Assembly (NCBI RefSeq): GCF_000711695.1
Contig: NW_013546987.1
Coordinates: 1-64,000, forward strand
From: Tilletiaria anomala UBC 951
Taxonomy: Eukaryota; Basidiomycota; Exobasidiomycetes; Georgefischeriales; Tilletiariaceae
Reading direction: 5' to 3'
DNA length: 64,000 nucleotides
A model generated the notes under the pieces. It did not search any database. It saw only the letters and a program-made list of their open reading frames with translations, and was not told where the DNA came from. This document shows positions 1 to 11,408 of this stretch, piece after piece (position 1 is the first letter of the stretch; each line of letters starts with the position of its first letter). A program made the translations under genes and the position numbers.

Positions 1-521
1 TCGTTGATCGCCTGACCACTGCCCGCCATACCTGCAAGCCGATACGCAGAACCTACTATCTAGTCGCTTTTTTGATGCCGTTTGCCGCCCGAGTCGTGTC
101 TCACAATGAACCCAAAGCGCCCATGGCGCATTTGGGCTCAACACTGCACTCCTTCGCAATGATACACGCCGGCGTGCTCATCGCAGTGGTCAGTGTGCTG
201 AATTTTTCGCAGGCATTCGCCACCGCACTAGCACTGGGCTTTCCCCTCGCCCTTTCCTCCATATTCGGGCCAGGCAAGCGCCGGTGGTCCCTCCTGCGAC
301 TCCTCATGATCCTTGTCGCTGTGGTCCTTGTCACCGAGGCGCTTTTGTGGCGAATTCCGCATATCGTCGACGACGCGTTGGTCTTCCTGCAGAATGTCCT
401 CGACGAGCTTCTGTGGGACTGGCAGGTCTTGCGTTCTTCGACCGTTCCATACTTCATGCTTGGCGTTCTACCCATTATTCTCGAGGCCAGTAGCGCCGTG
501 CTACTCGATATGCATAATTGA
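1..521 (+). CDS. GAA1: GPI transamidase subunit Gaa1, C-terminal part (5' end outside window)
   Basis: Partial gene. The frame is open from base 3 to the stop at 519-521, giving about 172 residues of C-terminus. Gaa1 is a multi-pass ER subunit of the GPI transamidase, which attaches GPI anchors to secreted proteins. The seen part is almost entirely hydrophobic helices and carries the phrase VLNFSQAF, which resembles the conserved NFSLAF-like stretch in the last membrane region of Gaa1 proteins. A short Lys/Arg loop (GPGKRR) separates helices. No intron is visible here. A second transamidase subunit, GPI16, lies 35 kb away on the other strand. The family call rests on this short conserved region and hydrophobicity profile. 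Confidence 0.72.
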   Translation, partial: VDRLTTARHTCKPIRRTYYLVAFLMPFAARVVSHNEPKAPMAHLGSTLHSFAMIHAGVLIAVVSVLNFSQAFATALALGFPLALSSIFGPGKRRWSLLRLLMILVAVVLVTEALLWRIPHIVDDALVFLQNVLDELLWDWQVLRSSTVPYFMLGVLPIILEASSAVLLDMHN

Positions 522-781
522 GCACAAGCACGAACTATTCAATCTCACAATATCTCAATGGTTTTTTTATGCCTTTTCCTTTTTTTTGTCTCGGGGGTGC
601 CAAAACATGCGATGGTTTAAAATGGGGGTCTGTGTTCTGACGGTGTATGTGAGAGTACCGAGTATGGATGTTATGTCTCAAGTCGCGCACAGGGAGGGGA
701 AAGGGCGGCCTCCAGAAGCCCAGTTGCGTTTATGATGAGACGCTCTCTGAATACCGCTTGGGCCCAGCCCCGATCAGGTCC

Positions 782-790
782 TATTTAAAG
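782..790 (+). promoter_or_regulatory. TATA-like box for the Ser-rich gene
   Basis: TATTTAAAG lies about 220 bases before the ATG at 1013, with a pyrimidine-rich stretch after it. Inferred from motif and position only. Confidence 0.35.
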
Positions 791-962
791 GAGGTCCGTT
801 CCCCACTTCATCGCCCTCGTTTCTCTTTTGCTTCCACTCCTCGTCTCGAGACACTGGAACAGCCCGCAAGCCCTTTTCAGTAAGGCAGCACGTGGACGTC
901 ACATGACGACAGGCATCGCCAGCTCCCTGCCCATCCCCTACGTCGCGCCCATGGCTCTTTCT

Positions 963-990
963 CACCACCACCACCACCACCACCACCACC
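963..990 (+). repeat. (CAC)9 microsatellite
   Basis: Nine CAC units, uninterrupted, in the probable 5' untranslated leader 23 bases before the ATG at 1013. Confidence 0.95.
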
Positions 991-1012
991 GTCCCAACAC
1001 CTCATCAGTTCC

Positions 1013-2044
1013 ATGGCGCCCATTCGAACGACGAAAGCCTCCTCCGGTATAGCCACCGGCGGGTCTAGCAGCATTGACATCAAATCGCCTACTACCAGCG
1101 GCATCGGTGTCGGCGGCGCTCTGTGCCTACCTGGCGATCCTATTCATCGCCGCGCAAGCGCACATGCGCCGTACAGTCGCTCGCCTCCCACTTCTCGCCT
1201 GTCGACCTCGCCTAGCAGCATCGCACGACTGTCGACATCTCCCTCTGGTAGCTCGGCCGCCATCATATCTTCCCTCTCCAGTTCACCGCTGGCTGACACG
1301 AACGTGATCGCTCGACACGTGCTTGAGACGCTCGAGCAAAGAGCACTCGCAGTGACGGGGCACGCCACCACCACTCAAGCAGCTGTCGAAGCATCATCGT
1401 CCGCTCCTGCTCCTACAGCGAGAGGCTATGCGAGCGCCGCAGCATCATCGAGCCTATTCATTCCCAAGACCTCCCGCGTCGGCAACGGGGTCCGCGCTTC
1501 AAAGGACCCATCGCAGATGAGCTCTGCCGAGCTGCTAGCTGCCATCACACAGCGCTCCTCGCTTCTCTCTTCCGCCGGTACCAGCGTTAGTCCTGCGATC
1601 TCGGACAAGCTCCGCGCCGAAGTAGTCGTCATGCAGAATGTGCTTGCTTCGCGCAATGCACTCCGTGAGCTCGGCGACAAGTTGCACAGAGCCACAATCG
1701 ACCCAGAATCACGGGACGAGAAGGAACTACAAGACCATCTGCAAGCCATGTCTCTTCTGCGCAAGGGCAAGGGCCGAGCTGTCGACGTGGCACTCGATGA
1801 CGACTTTGCCCCGCCGCCTCCACCACCACAGTCACATCGCGAAGTCAAGATCAAGGCCATTTCCAATGAAGAGGCGGACGCCATCCAGCGGCAAGTCTGG
1901 GAGTTTGAACAAGATCAGATCCGCGAGGCGAGCGAAGCTGCGCAGCGTTCCTTCCGCGGTAATGCCGATCACAACAGCGACGATAATAACAGTGACAGAG
2001 ACGAACAGGACCCAGATTGGGACGACGCGCTGCAGATGGACTAG
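1013..2044 (+). CDS. Unrecognised Ser/Ala-rich protein with helical C-terminal half
   Basis: Single-exon frame of 343 residues; I do not recognise a family. Residues 1-160 are low-complexity Ser/Thr/Ala/Pro. Residues 170-245 look helical (SSAELLAAITQRSSLL, then a Leu/Val/Arg/Glu-rich stretch). A run of seven prolines follows near 267-273, then another charged helix, and an Asp/Asn-rich acidic tail ending DWDDALQMD. The start is the first ATG after a TATA-like element and a CAC repeat. Codon use looks coding across the whole length, and the gene ends 78 bases from the convergent KAP120 stop. It could be an intrinsically disordered scaffold or regulatory protein; nothing in it shows a reaction. 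Confidence 0.6.
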   Translation: MAPIRTTKASSGIATGGSSSIDIKSPTTSGIGVGGALCLPGDPIHRRASAHAPYSRSPPTSRLSTSPSSIARLSTSPSGSSAAIISSLSSSPLADTNVIARHVLETLEQRALAVTGHATTTQAAVEASSSAPAPTARGYASAAASSSLFIPKTSRVGNGVRASKDPSQMSSAELLAAITQRSSLLSSAGTSVSPAISDKLRAEVVVMQNVLASRNALRELGDKLHRATIDPESRDEKELQDHLQAMSLLRKGKGRAVDVALDDDFAPPPPPPQSHREVKIKAISNEEADAIQRQVWEFEQDQIREASEAAQRSFRGNADHNSDDNNSDRDEQDPDWDDALQMD

Positions 2045-2121
2045 AGATTGCTTGACTTTGATGTTGTATTACCATTAACAAGGTCTGAATGGTTGAATGC
2101 TATATTGGTATCTTTGATTTC

Positions 2122-5100
2122 TCACTTGAGGTCAGTCATCAGGATTTCCAACACGAGCGGATCCATGGCTGTAAGGCTGGCCTGTACGATAGTCGGGAAG
2201 CGCTGTTGGACGCTGCTCATTGCAGAGGAAATGTACTGCGCTAGGTCGACAGAGATGACAAAGTCGCTCTCCGCCAAATTCCTTAAGCGCGCCGTACCTG
2301 GAGATGTGTCCTCGAGCCAGTCATCCTCGTCTGTGTCTAGTGCGCCCTGCCCGAGACCTTCAGTCGAAGTCATCGAGCGAATGAACGAGGATTGTCTGTG
2401 GATAAGCACAGCACATTTAATCAGCACCGGTGCAACTGCTGTCGTTGTGAAATGCCTGGCACCCACGCTTCTCCGCAGTGTTCGCGGATTTCTCCCAAGC
2501 AATCACTCCAGACAGCCGCCATCTCAGGCAATTTAGTGCAAATTGCCTGAACGGACGCTTCGGTCGCATCAGCAGCTTGCCCGCAGCTGCTGACGACCGC
2601 GGCCAGTGCCATGGCGGTAGCCTTGCGTTTCCGAGGCGAGTGCATGTTTTCAAAGGTTTTGGCCCAAAGCGAGAGCAAAGGCGCGATGATGTCTGAGCCG
2701 GCCGCTGCTGGTTGGACATCGAGAAGCGGAGCAATAGAAGCAAACATGCTCAGTACCTGCTCCGGAGGTGCCATGATGGTGATGCGTGCCAGGGCAGACA
2801 CGAAGGAGGAGGTGATAATGGCGCTTTCCTGCAAGATCGGCCCCAGGTCAGCAGGTCAGCTCACATTCACCGATGAGGAAAGCTCACTTTGATCTGCAGA
2901 GACGAGCCCACGAGCAGGCCCAAGAGACGTGTTTCCTGGAGGAGCTGCGGCCAAACTGCTACACCTGCTCCGGCTGCTTGCAGCGCCTGCAGGATAAAAT
3001 CGAGTGTGCCGAGCGGTGCGAGTACTACGGGCGACAGTGGATCCGCAAGGATGGTTGAAAAGGCACTAAAGATGGCGCGGCCATGGTGTTGCACAAGCTC
3101 CTTGGGTACCAACAGTGCCGTTTCTTCCACGATGCGACAAACTTCTGGCGTCTCTTCGGCTTGCTGCAGCAATACCGGCGCCAATTCTAACAGCTCGAAA
3201 AGTGGTGTGGTCATCGCCGTCGTGCTGTGCACTGAACGCGCCCAAAGCGCGAGCGCGTCCTGTCCAAGGTGCGGTGCGCAGTCCTGTTTAAATGCGAGTT
3301 TCAGCGGAATGTTTCTGACGATCAAAGCAGTAGGACCCACATTGGAAAAGCTGCTGCGAACAAGCGAATCAACGATCTGATGCATGGGCTGCAACAATGC
3401 CTCGCTGCCGCCGCCACTGAGCAATTCAACCGCGCGTACCAGCTTGGACACGAAGGAAAGGATGCTCGGCTTGGCTTTGAACTCCGGGTCAGGGTTGTTC
3501 CATAGAGGCGGTACGAGGGAGACAAGCTGCTCCAGGAACGGTGCGACCCTCGGGCCGAGCCGCTCGATGAGCATCGACAGCGCGTCCGTGCAGACCTTTA
3601 TCGAGTTCATCTCTTGCAGATCGGTGGAGGTTGCTAGTGAGATGAGGCGCGTCAAAGCTGGTGCCAAAAATGGCGTAAAAGCCTCGGCGTCAAATTCTAC
3701 AGCGTCGGCCAGTGCACCGAGTGAGCGAGCTGCAGAAAGTCGGACAGCGACGTCCGTCACGCCTGGCATGTCGGCGATAAGATCAACGAGTACCGTGTAC
3801 GTCGCAGGTCGGTGCTGCGGTGCGACGTGCTCTGACCACTCCCACATAAGCCACGCGATGCGTCGCCGGATGATGACCCACGACGACCCGGCCTCCGCTC
3901 CGACAGCAGCCTCCTGTGCCAGGCGCGTTCCTATAACGGTCGACAAGTCAAACTGTTCCTCAGGTTCTTCATCTTCTTCCGGGACGTGACCGGGGGAAAT
4001 GACGGGCAGGCGGTCGCGCAAGCGGCCGACAGCTGCGTAGATTGCATCTCGCGTGAGGACATCTTCAAGATTCGTATGGCTGAGCTGTGTGGATTGCTCA
4101 AAAAGTCTCCACACCAGATGGCCAACCGACCATTTGGGCTTGATCGCGTCCGCCAAGACCATCAATGTCCTCTCTGCGGCTGTCCTGATCTCCAGCTCAA
4201 ACTGTTCTTGCTTTTGACTCTCTGCAACGCTCCACTGCTCTGAGTCCGCCTCCCAGTCTGCGAGCTCATCTTTGCTCAGTCTCATCAGCTTGCCAACCAG
4301 GGTATCTGCAGCACTTTGCGCGAATTCGGGGCTCGTGAACTGTGCAGGCGCTGCATCTTTCCATGCTGAAAGACTACTCTTGAGGAGGAGCAGGGTCTGA
4401 ATGACAAACCGAGATGGTGTGTGTACGAGGGCGGAAGGATCGTTGTTGGTGGCTGATGGCTCTGCAGATTGCAATGCATGTTTTTGCGCTTGCTGCCAGT
4501 ACCACTCCACGACTTCTGGCCACCCGTCCCATGTCGCTGCTTTGCTCTTGTCACGATTGAGCAGAGCGAGGAAGATCTTACCAAATGCAAGCAAATGCTT
4601 GGTTATGCCGGCCACTATGAGGGCGGATGCTTCAGACACCTCGCTGGGAGTCAGGCACTGAATATATGCGCGCCTAAAGGTCGCTATCGTCTGCAAGAGC
4701 TTAGGGGTTGATCGAAAGAATGCTTGTGCGAGGTTGACTGAGTCTGCGCGGTCGCCCCTGGGTCCTGTGGCATTCTGGCTCAAGGCACCAGCGTCCGAGA
4801 CGACCAGCCGTTGGAGCGCTTTGAGAAATAAATGAGAGGTCCGCACCTGCGCAGAGCGAACGGGGGATCGAGCCCAACCTTGGAGACTCGCGCCGGAGTC
4901 TTCGGATATGGCCGAGGCGGGAAATGTCTCGTCAAAGTATTGCGCAAACATTGGCTGCAATGTTGGCAAGAGCGTGTCTGCGAGCTGCAGAAGTCAGTAG
5001 TCAGCATATATGCACCACAAGTCAGCTGTCAGGGAAACTAACCTCGGTCATGCGGATTTTCCCCGCGAGCATTCTCATGCTATCCAGCTCTTTGAGGGTG

Positions 5101-5714
5101 CGCTGGACAATGTCGACAGCGCGCATGAGCCGCAGCGTCTGTCGTTGACGCTCGGCGCCCTTGTCGGAGGGTTCTCCAATAGTTTCCGGCCCGAGTTGGG
5201 CCAGATGTGTATGGGCCTCCACAATTGCCTGTTGGAGATTGGTGAATAGATCCGGCCACGCATTGGGGTAGTCGTGCCTCGCAATCCTAGCAATGGCGAC
5301 GGAGGCCTGCAGCGCAATAACTCTCTCGGGTTCATCGATCGCGCGGAGGAGTGCACTACGCAGCACTGTCTTTTCTTCCGTTGGGATTGCCACTCCAACT
5401 CGACGGACAACTCTAAGGCGCCAGAATTTGTCCACCCCATTCTTGAAGCGAATGATGCCTGCTGTCCGAATCGCGGTTCTTCGCGCATCGTATTCTCCTT
5501 GTGTGCTCACCGGGCGCTCAAGTTGGTCTATTGGCACTGTTAAATATTGGTTGAAGCAAATATCCAGCAGTATGCGCCAAAATGACGTATCGCTCTCCCA
5601 TTCGTCGAGCTGCTTCCGGGCTTCTTCTAGATGATGCGGGACTGATGAGGTCGACTTGATGAGCGCCGAAAGCAGTGCCGCTCGGGCGTGTATTGGCGGC
5701 CCGTTAGTCTCCAT
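2122..5714 (-). CDS. KAP120: Karyopherin of the Kap120/importin-11 family
   Basis: Nuclear transport receptor that carries cargo through nuclear pores under Ran-GTP control. Exons on the minus strand: 5714-5043, 4984-2888, 2828-2467 and 2395-2122. The phases fit and give 1,134 residues, somewhat longer than the roughly 1,000 usual for the family. The importin-beta N-terminal domain is at residues 1-110. It shows the helix pair ending KQLDEWE and the signature IIRFKNGVDKFWR, which matches the importin-11 YFKNGIDRYWRR motif. The rest is Leu/Ala-rich HEAT-like helices. I chose the ATG at 5714 because it gives the usual short lead into the first HEAT repeat; the frame stays open upstream but has no earlier ATG. 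Intron donors are GTTAGT, GTGAGC and GTGGGT. Confidence 0.87.
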
Positions 5715-6370
5715 GATGTATGTTGCTTCTCGCAGCCCACGAAGGCTAATACAAAAAAGATCGTCCAAAGTCACCGGAGCTGCAAGTCAACCCATACGAG
5801 GTGCAACATCCATTCGGCGGAGATGGTGTGAAGTGGTTGGTTGAGCTTGCACGTTGTATACTGAATTCCAACTTTCCTGGAAGCTGCGTGCTGCCCACTG
5901 TGTAACACACTTTCTTTATAAAAGAAACAAAAAAGAAAATAATAAGAACAAGGCACTGGCCAGTTGGCCTGGGCAGGCCCGGCGGCGAGCCACGCCCCCG
6001 GAATTCCTGTGCTAAGTCTTGAACAGGTAAGTTGTCTGGTGGCGTGCCCCAAACAATCCCACCCTCATTCCTCATTCCGATGCTGGCTCTCGGAAACCCC
6101 TCGGCATCACGCAACGCAACGAGGGATCTAAATTCAGATATCAGATAATTCAGGGCGGGATATATCCGTGAAAGTGAGAGTAAGGGTAGAATTGGCGGAC
6201 GCTGCTGCTGGAGTGCTCCCTGCAGTTCTCCCAGACCTTCGCGCACGTCGTATTATAGAGTGGTGCTACGTAACAAACCTACTGAGGGAAACCAATGAAT
6301 AGGTTGAGAAATTGAATCAGAAAATACATTTACAAGGTTATAATCATATCTTGGTTCCAAATAACAACAG
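5715..6370. other. Intergenic, KAP120 promoter side to tRNA-Pro
   Basis: No gene seen. A short palindrome at 5911-5927 (TTTCTTT, ATA, AAAGAAA) contains TATAAAG on the minus strand, about 200 bases before the KAP120 ATG, so it may be its TATA box. The rest is unremarkable. Confidence 0.5.
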
Positions 6371-6476
6371 GGTCGCGTTAGTGTAGTGGTAGCATGCCTC
6401 TTTCGGGATATCTTGTCCAGTTTGCGTAGGCACACGCCTTAGAGGTGGTCGTGGGTTCAACTCCCACACGCGACCA
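6371..6476 (+). tRNA. tRNA-Pro (anticodon CGG) with a 32-nt intron
   Basis: Acceptor stem GGTCGCG/CGCGACC (6371-6377 with 6469-6475), discriminator A at 6476. The D arm resembles AGTGTAGTGGTA. Anticodon stem CCTCT (6397-6401) pairs with AGAGG (6441-6445). The loop reads TTCGGG, then an intron at 6408-6439, then T, so the anticodon is CGG at 6404-6406 and the intron sits at the canonical place after position 37. The T loop is TTCAACT with stem GTGGG/CCCAC. A seven-T run follows at 6478-6484. Confidence 0.9.
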
Positions 6477-6477
6477 A

Positions 6478-6484
6478 TTTTTTT
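6478..6484 (+). terminator. RNA polymerase III terminator of tRNA-Pro
   Basis: Seven consecutive T starting two bases after the discriminator base. Confidence 0.8.
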
Positions 6485-6659
6485 GCTGCCGTTCGAACCT
6501 GTCGTGCTTGGGCAAACGTTATCCTTTTACTCCATACTTTGTCGCATTTTCTTTTCCGACCGCTGAGCCCTCGAAGTAAATCCATTGTTACTACCAAAAG
6601 TGGGGCATCTGGCAAACGTCTGTCGTGGACTGCCTGCCTCGCGACATGTGGTATCAGTC

Positions 6660-8486
6660 ATGTACGACTTTGTCAGCCATGTGCTTCGACGCTACTTCGA
6701 GGCGACTGGCTGGAACGAACACAATTCCTATCTGAATCTCAACGCTGCCAGCGCTGGTGAGTCTATTGCCTTGAATCACTGTTGAGTGCGCGCTGATTGC
6801 TCCTTTCGCAGCGATCCTCGATTTTCCCACCCCTCCCGGCGTGGCATTCTCGATCTCTGCCTCTCCGTCTCCGCCCTTTTTTACAACGTACCGCCTGCGG
6901 GCTCTCCCTTCACTGCAGGGCAATGTCGGATACATTTTCTCCTCAACCGATGTCGAGCACGGTGTCACGCTCAATATCGGGCACAGCAGCGGAAGGGTTG
7001 GCTTGAAGCGCATGATCGAGCGCTTCCGAGCGCCAGGCTTACCCACCAGACCCCAAGGGAAGACAGAGACTTGGCTAGCCAGCCGACGCGCGGTCAAAAG
7101 AGGTGGGTCATGTCGAGTCGACGGACGGACAGCAAGGGCTAAGAACTGGTTTTCTGCAGACTACCTGCTGTACGGATGCATGCACATTCCTTCGTCCCGG
7201 GTTGATGCACTTTGGACGACGCGTCTGGCGCCTACATGGCAAGCAATCCTCTCAGCGTCCTCGACGCCGCCTCGCGTGCCTTTATCGCAGCAGCTCTCAC
7301 AGCTGTCCGGGCTTGCGAGCGAGCAAAATACAGGCTACAGCACTTCGAACTTCAAGCCGACGCCCACGAATCTGCAGATACTCCTTCAGCGGGACACTGG
7401 TAAATGGTCTACCGAATACAGCTATTCGCTCGACGATGCGCTGTGGGGGTTTCGCTTTCTGCACAACTTCGCAAGTCGGGAGCAAACTGTCAGAGCTACG
7501 GATGAGAATGGCGTCACCGCTAAAGACATCAAATCTGTCGCCGAAGACTCGACCGGATGGTCGGCAGGCGGTGGCCTACAGGGCCGGTTCAGTGCGGGCG
7601 CCGAATTTTTCTTTAGCTCATTAGAAAAGAGCGCAGGGCGTAAGTAAATGCCATTGCCTCACCGGACGCCATGTTGCTGACGTTGCTGACGCTGTGATAT
7701 ACAGTTTCGACAGGCGTGCGCTTTGCGACGATCCCTGATGGCGCAGAGAACAACGATGATATGCCTTCGCAGGCACCAACGATCATCACCGCGACGTTGA
7801 ATCCAATGATGGGCCACCTTAGCATGGCCTATGCAGCGCGCATGGCGCGCGACGTGGCAGCTTGCTCACGCTTTGATTTTAACGTGTATTCGTACGACTC
7901 GGAGCTCACGCTGGGCTTTGAGTACTGGCTGCGTAGTAGTCCGGCGCCGTCTTTGCCCGTCTCGCTCAGTCGCGCAGCCGCGCAGAACATAGCAACCGAG
8001 ATCGCCCCTGCTTCAGCACCTGCAAGGCCCCTCGTCGCTGCTTTGCCGGGGTGGTCCTTGCGTGAGCGCCCAGATCAAGTTTCGGCATCAAGCACAGCTG
8101 CGCCGGTCAGCAGTAGCTCGTTGCGCGAGCCGGATTCGAGTGTGGTTGCCGGCTTCGAACTTGCGGATGAATGTGTGAAAGATGGGTCACTACAATCGTC
8201 GGCATCGTCTCAAGGCGACGAGCAAGTGTCGACGGCCGTGACGGCTTCGCAGCGGCCCTCGTCAGACCTCATCGGCTTGATCAAAGCGCGCGTCAGCTCG
8301 ACCACCGAGATTTCTCTCATGTGGCAGGGGCGCATGCGCAACTCGCTCGTCAGCGCCGGCTGCCGCGCAAACTTTAACAATCGAGTCAAGCCCGTTACCA
8401 GCGTTGGATTGGAGATCATGTATTTCTCGAGCGCGGCGGATCTGCCGCCGGTGCCAACCGGTCAAGAGGATGATGTTACAAGTTGA
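6660..8486 (+). CDS. MDM10: ERMES subunit Mdm10, mitochondrial outer-membrane beta-barrel
   Basis: Mdm10 anchors the ER-mitochondria encounter structure in the outer mitochondrial membrane and also works with the SAM complex in beta-barrel assembly. Exons 6660-6756, 6812-7102, 7160-7639 and 7705-8486 give 549 residues. The N-terminus is diagnostic: YDFVSHVLRRYFEATGWN, then NSYLNLNA, then AILDFPTPPGV across the first intron. The second junction gives VKRDYLLYGCMHIPSSR, also typical. The end carries SLMWQGRMRNSLVSAG and a closing strand near GLEIMYFS, as expected for a VDAC-like barrel. A Ser-rich insert lies around residues 410-460. All three introns are 55-65 nt with GTGAGT, GTGGGT and GTAAGT donors. 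The tRNA-Pro gene is just upstream. Confidence 0.93.
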
Positions 8487-8690
8487 TGAAAACGAGAGTA
8501 TACCGTTGTGTGCTAGAGCAACTGATGGGCAGCGCTGTGTGTGCGGGTACAAGTAATTGTCCAGAGCAAGCAAATTCTGCCGATTCGGAAACAAGGTGGC
8601 GTTGTTAATTCAGGCCTCTGTGGGGTCTGCCTCCGCGGACTTGCGCTCGGCCAAAAGACGCTCCTTTCTCTGCAGTCCACAGGAAATCCG

Positions 8691-10062
8691 TCAGGAACAC
8701 AGAGGGGGGCCGCCGTGAGGAGGGCCGTGAGGAGGACCTCCGCGCCCGCAACCGTGGTTTGGCGGCCCGCCAAACGGAGATGCATGCATGCCTACGAGCG
8801 CGAGGGGGAAGCGCTCTGGGAGGTGAAACGAAACGGAGAGCAGCGAGACGATACCGGCAATGTCCTTTGGGAAGATGGGGCACACGAGCTCGTCCTGTGA
8901 AGCCAGATCAGCACAAATACTTCTTGTATTCTCTCACTCGCAGCGATGAGGCCCACTCACGTAGAGGCCAATACCTTCGCCCGCCGGGCCGGCCGAGAGG
9001 ATGCAAATATTCAAGATGGGCTCCTTGTCGATCAGCCCGGTAAGCTCCAATTTGGCGCGCGAGACTGTGACAGAAATCAGCGGCGGCTTGGAGTGGTATG
9101 CGGGGCCTTGCATTCTCCACTTCTCCTTCTTGCCCTCCTTGCTGTTGCCATCGTCATCGCCGTCTTCGTCATCAGAAATGCGTTGCGTATCGCCAGGCGG
9201 TGCGCCCTCGAATTTGTGGCGGTGATGCACCGGCGGAGGAAACGGTAGGCCGGCCGGGCCGTCGCGGACGAAACTGATGCTGGCCGCCGTCAGGCCCGGG
9301 TCGACGAACGTACCCGTGCCAGGCCACGCGGCGACTGTGATATTGACTTCGGCACCGGACGCGAGCTGATGGCATTCTTTGATATATGGCTGAGGGGGTG
9401 GTCCGTGCGGGTGCGGAGGATCCCACGGGTGGCGTCCTGCCGCGTAGTAGGGCGGATCGTGCTGGTAGTAACGAGGAAAGCCGTGTCGTGCGCCGCCGAA
9501 AGCCAACGCGGAAAAAAGCGGCTGCGAAAGATGGCCCGATGCGGTGAGCGTCAGCGTTCGATGTTCCCGTCCTCACGGCTCTCTTACTCACCATGTAGCG
9601 CAGCGCAAAGACACTGGCTGTGAGAAAGGCGAGGAGCGCGGCGAACGCCCTCAGCTTGCCGCTCCTGCTGCGCTTTCCCCACGCTGCCTTCCCGTCGAGA
9701 CCAGCGCAATCGTCGTTGTTGTTGTCCAAATGCGGTGCGCCGCGACGGCCAAAGAGGCGAAAGAAGTGGCCCCTAAGACCGCAGCCATGGACATGACCGT
9801 GGCCGTGCGCGTGGCGGCAAGTGTGCTCGTGACCGCGACCGCGTGTATGTGCATGTGGGTGCACATGGCCGTATTCGTGGGCGAGGAGGGCGGCCTTCTC
9901 GGGGTCGCTAGGAGGGGCAGGCGCCGAGCGACGACAATCGTCGCTCGAGCGGCTGCAGTCGGAAGCGTCGTCGTCTTTCTCTTCGCTTAGGCGATCGATG
10001 TGGATGAGCAGAGGCGTCTGCTGGGCCTCCGGATCAGCGGCGGAGCTGCTGCTGCGGGCCAT
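8691..10062 (-). CDS. Unrecognised single-pass membrane protein with a His-rich N-terminal domain
   Basis: Exons on the minus strand: 10062-9592, 9521-8961 and 8894-8691; phases fit and give 411 residues. Residues 1-60 are acidic and Ser-rich. Residues 67-110 hold about 15 histidines alternating with Gly, Cys and Arg (for example HAHGHGHVHGCG), a likely metal-binding or pH-sensing patch. A Lys/Arg-rich stretch then precedes one hydrophobic helix (AFAALLAFLTASVFALRY, about 138-155). The rest, about 250 residues, would lie beyond the membrane and includes Pro/His-rich spacers, an acidic Asp/Glu block, a strand-rich stretch near LISVTVSRAKLELTG, and a Gly-Pro-His tail ending PPLCS. The layout suits a type II Golgi or ER protein. 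No family recognised. The first ATG (10062) precedes MARSSSS. Confidence 0.7.
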
Positions 10063-11273
10063 CTTGCTAACGCGCAATCGATGCGGTGGCTGCCGACGTA
10101 ATGTTGGAAGCAATCCCTGTTCAGAGTCAGGCGAAAAGATGAAGCATATGTGTAAAGAATGTGCGTTGGCTTCTGCCAGGCTCGATTATATACCATGTAG
10201 GCGCGCTTCAGGAGAACTCGAAGCAAATGGTGTGCCGGACGATAAGATCAAAACAATCACGAACACTACAATCGCTATCGGCCTCCCATATGCGCATTTA
10301 CGTTTGCATCTTTTTGACTGCGCCCTGCGCCAAGACTGGAGACGAAAGCCACGCCGGCAAATGGCAAAGAGACATTGTAGAGCAGAAGAGTGCGCAGCTA
10401 TATTACGAATAGCGTCAAACCGTCGGTCGGCTCACACCTGCATGACGTTCTGTTCATTCAGCATGTCCTTCTTGACCTCTCAAGGCGGGGAGGGCAGCGC
10501 ATTGACGGCAGACTGCAGAACATGCAAGCAAGCACATAAAGCTGTGCTCGTCCATCCATCGTGCCTTGGTGCCGGGCCAAGCCGGGCCGTGGGGCGGACT
10601 TTGGGTTCTACATAATTGCAGCGAGTCCGGAAGCAGATGCCGAATGGGTTGCCACACCCTCCCTACATTTGAAGAGTGGTGAAGCGGTGTGTGGGAGCAC
10701 GACTCCCCGCGATCTGCCCGCTAATATCGATGAGACGGCTGTTATAATGGTGAAGGAGACCTTACGGGCCTGCATGGCGAATCCGCGCCTCACGGCCCTG
10801 CTGCAGGAAGGCGGCTGGCCGAGTCTGCTTGAAGTAATCGTGCATGCATTGAATAACACCTATCCGGCGGCAGCAGGAACACAACATGCGACCCTGTCCT
10901 AGCCCTCGCGCTCGGCACGCCTGCCGACACTCTCCCACGCTCGCACTTGCATCCCGAGAATGGTCTCTCACCGCTGCAAAGGGCGAGCCTGTTCGGCGAT
11001 GCTGCCATGGACCGGCGACGCTACTGCGCCGGGCGCCGGCATGTTCATTTCAATCGGCAGCAGGTCATGAAGTCAAGCTGGCAGGCGTGGCCGCTGGGAC
11101 TGAATCTGCTCCGCGCGAACGCGTCCATTCATTGCCAAGTGCGTGACACCGGGTACGCTCTGGCCGATGGGCACAGGACTACGGTCTCGGAGTACACGCA
11201 CTCCCGCTGGTTACACCTGTTACCTTGTTACCTTGCAAGGTGACAATTTGGGGGTACTCTGAAAGCCAGGAAC

Positions 11274-11285
11274 GATCACGTGATC
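11274..11285. promoter_or_regulatory. 12-bp perfect palindrome with E-box core
   Basis: GATCACGTGATC, containing CACGTG, the bHLH (Cbf1/Pho4-type) target. It lies in the long gene-free region about 2.1 kb before the RGS start. A regulatory role is inference. Confidence 0.35.
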
Positions 11286-11387
11286 ATATACATGCAGCCG
11301 TGTCGCGGCATGGCCCGTCCTTTGTTATCACTCATGCTGGTCAATGGTCTATGTATCTATTTGCTCCTCAGTCTTGTGTGAATCTAG

Positions 11388-11408
11388 CCTTTGCCCTTTG
11401 CCCTTTGC
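11388..11408 (+). repeat. Three tandem copies of CCTTTGC
   Basis: Three exact 7-bp units in a row in the gene-free region. Confidence 0.9.

Larger units (their letters stand above)
522..1012. other. Intergenic, GAA1 to Ser-rich gene
   Basis: No gene seen. It holds the GAA1 3' flank, a TATA-like TATTTAAAG at 782-790, and a (CAC)9 run at 963-990 just before the next start codon. In one frame the CAC run would read as nine histidines, but the better start lies downstream of it. Confidence 0.6.

Noticed and set aside
963-990. Nine-histidine stretch as the N-terminus of a protein
   Set aside because: It exists only in a frame that soon stops. The CAC run sits in the leader of the Ser-rich gene.
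9998-10615. Plus-strand frame of about 205 codons
   Set aside because: Overlaps the first exon of the His-rich protein on the other strand and has no recognisable domain or coding-like composition.
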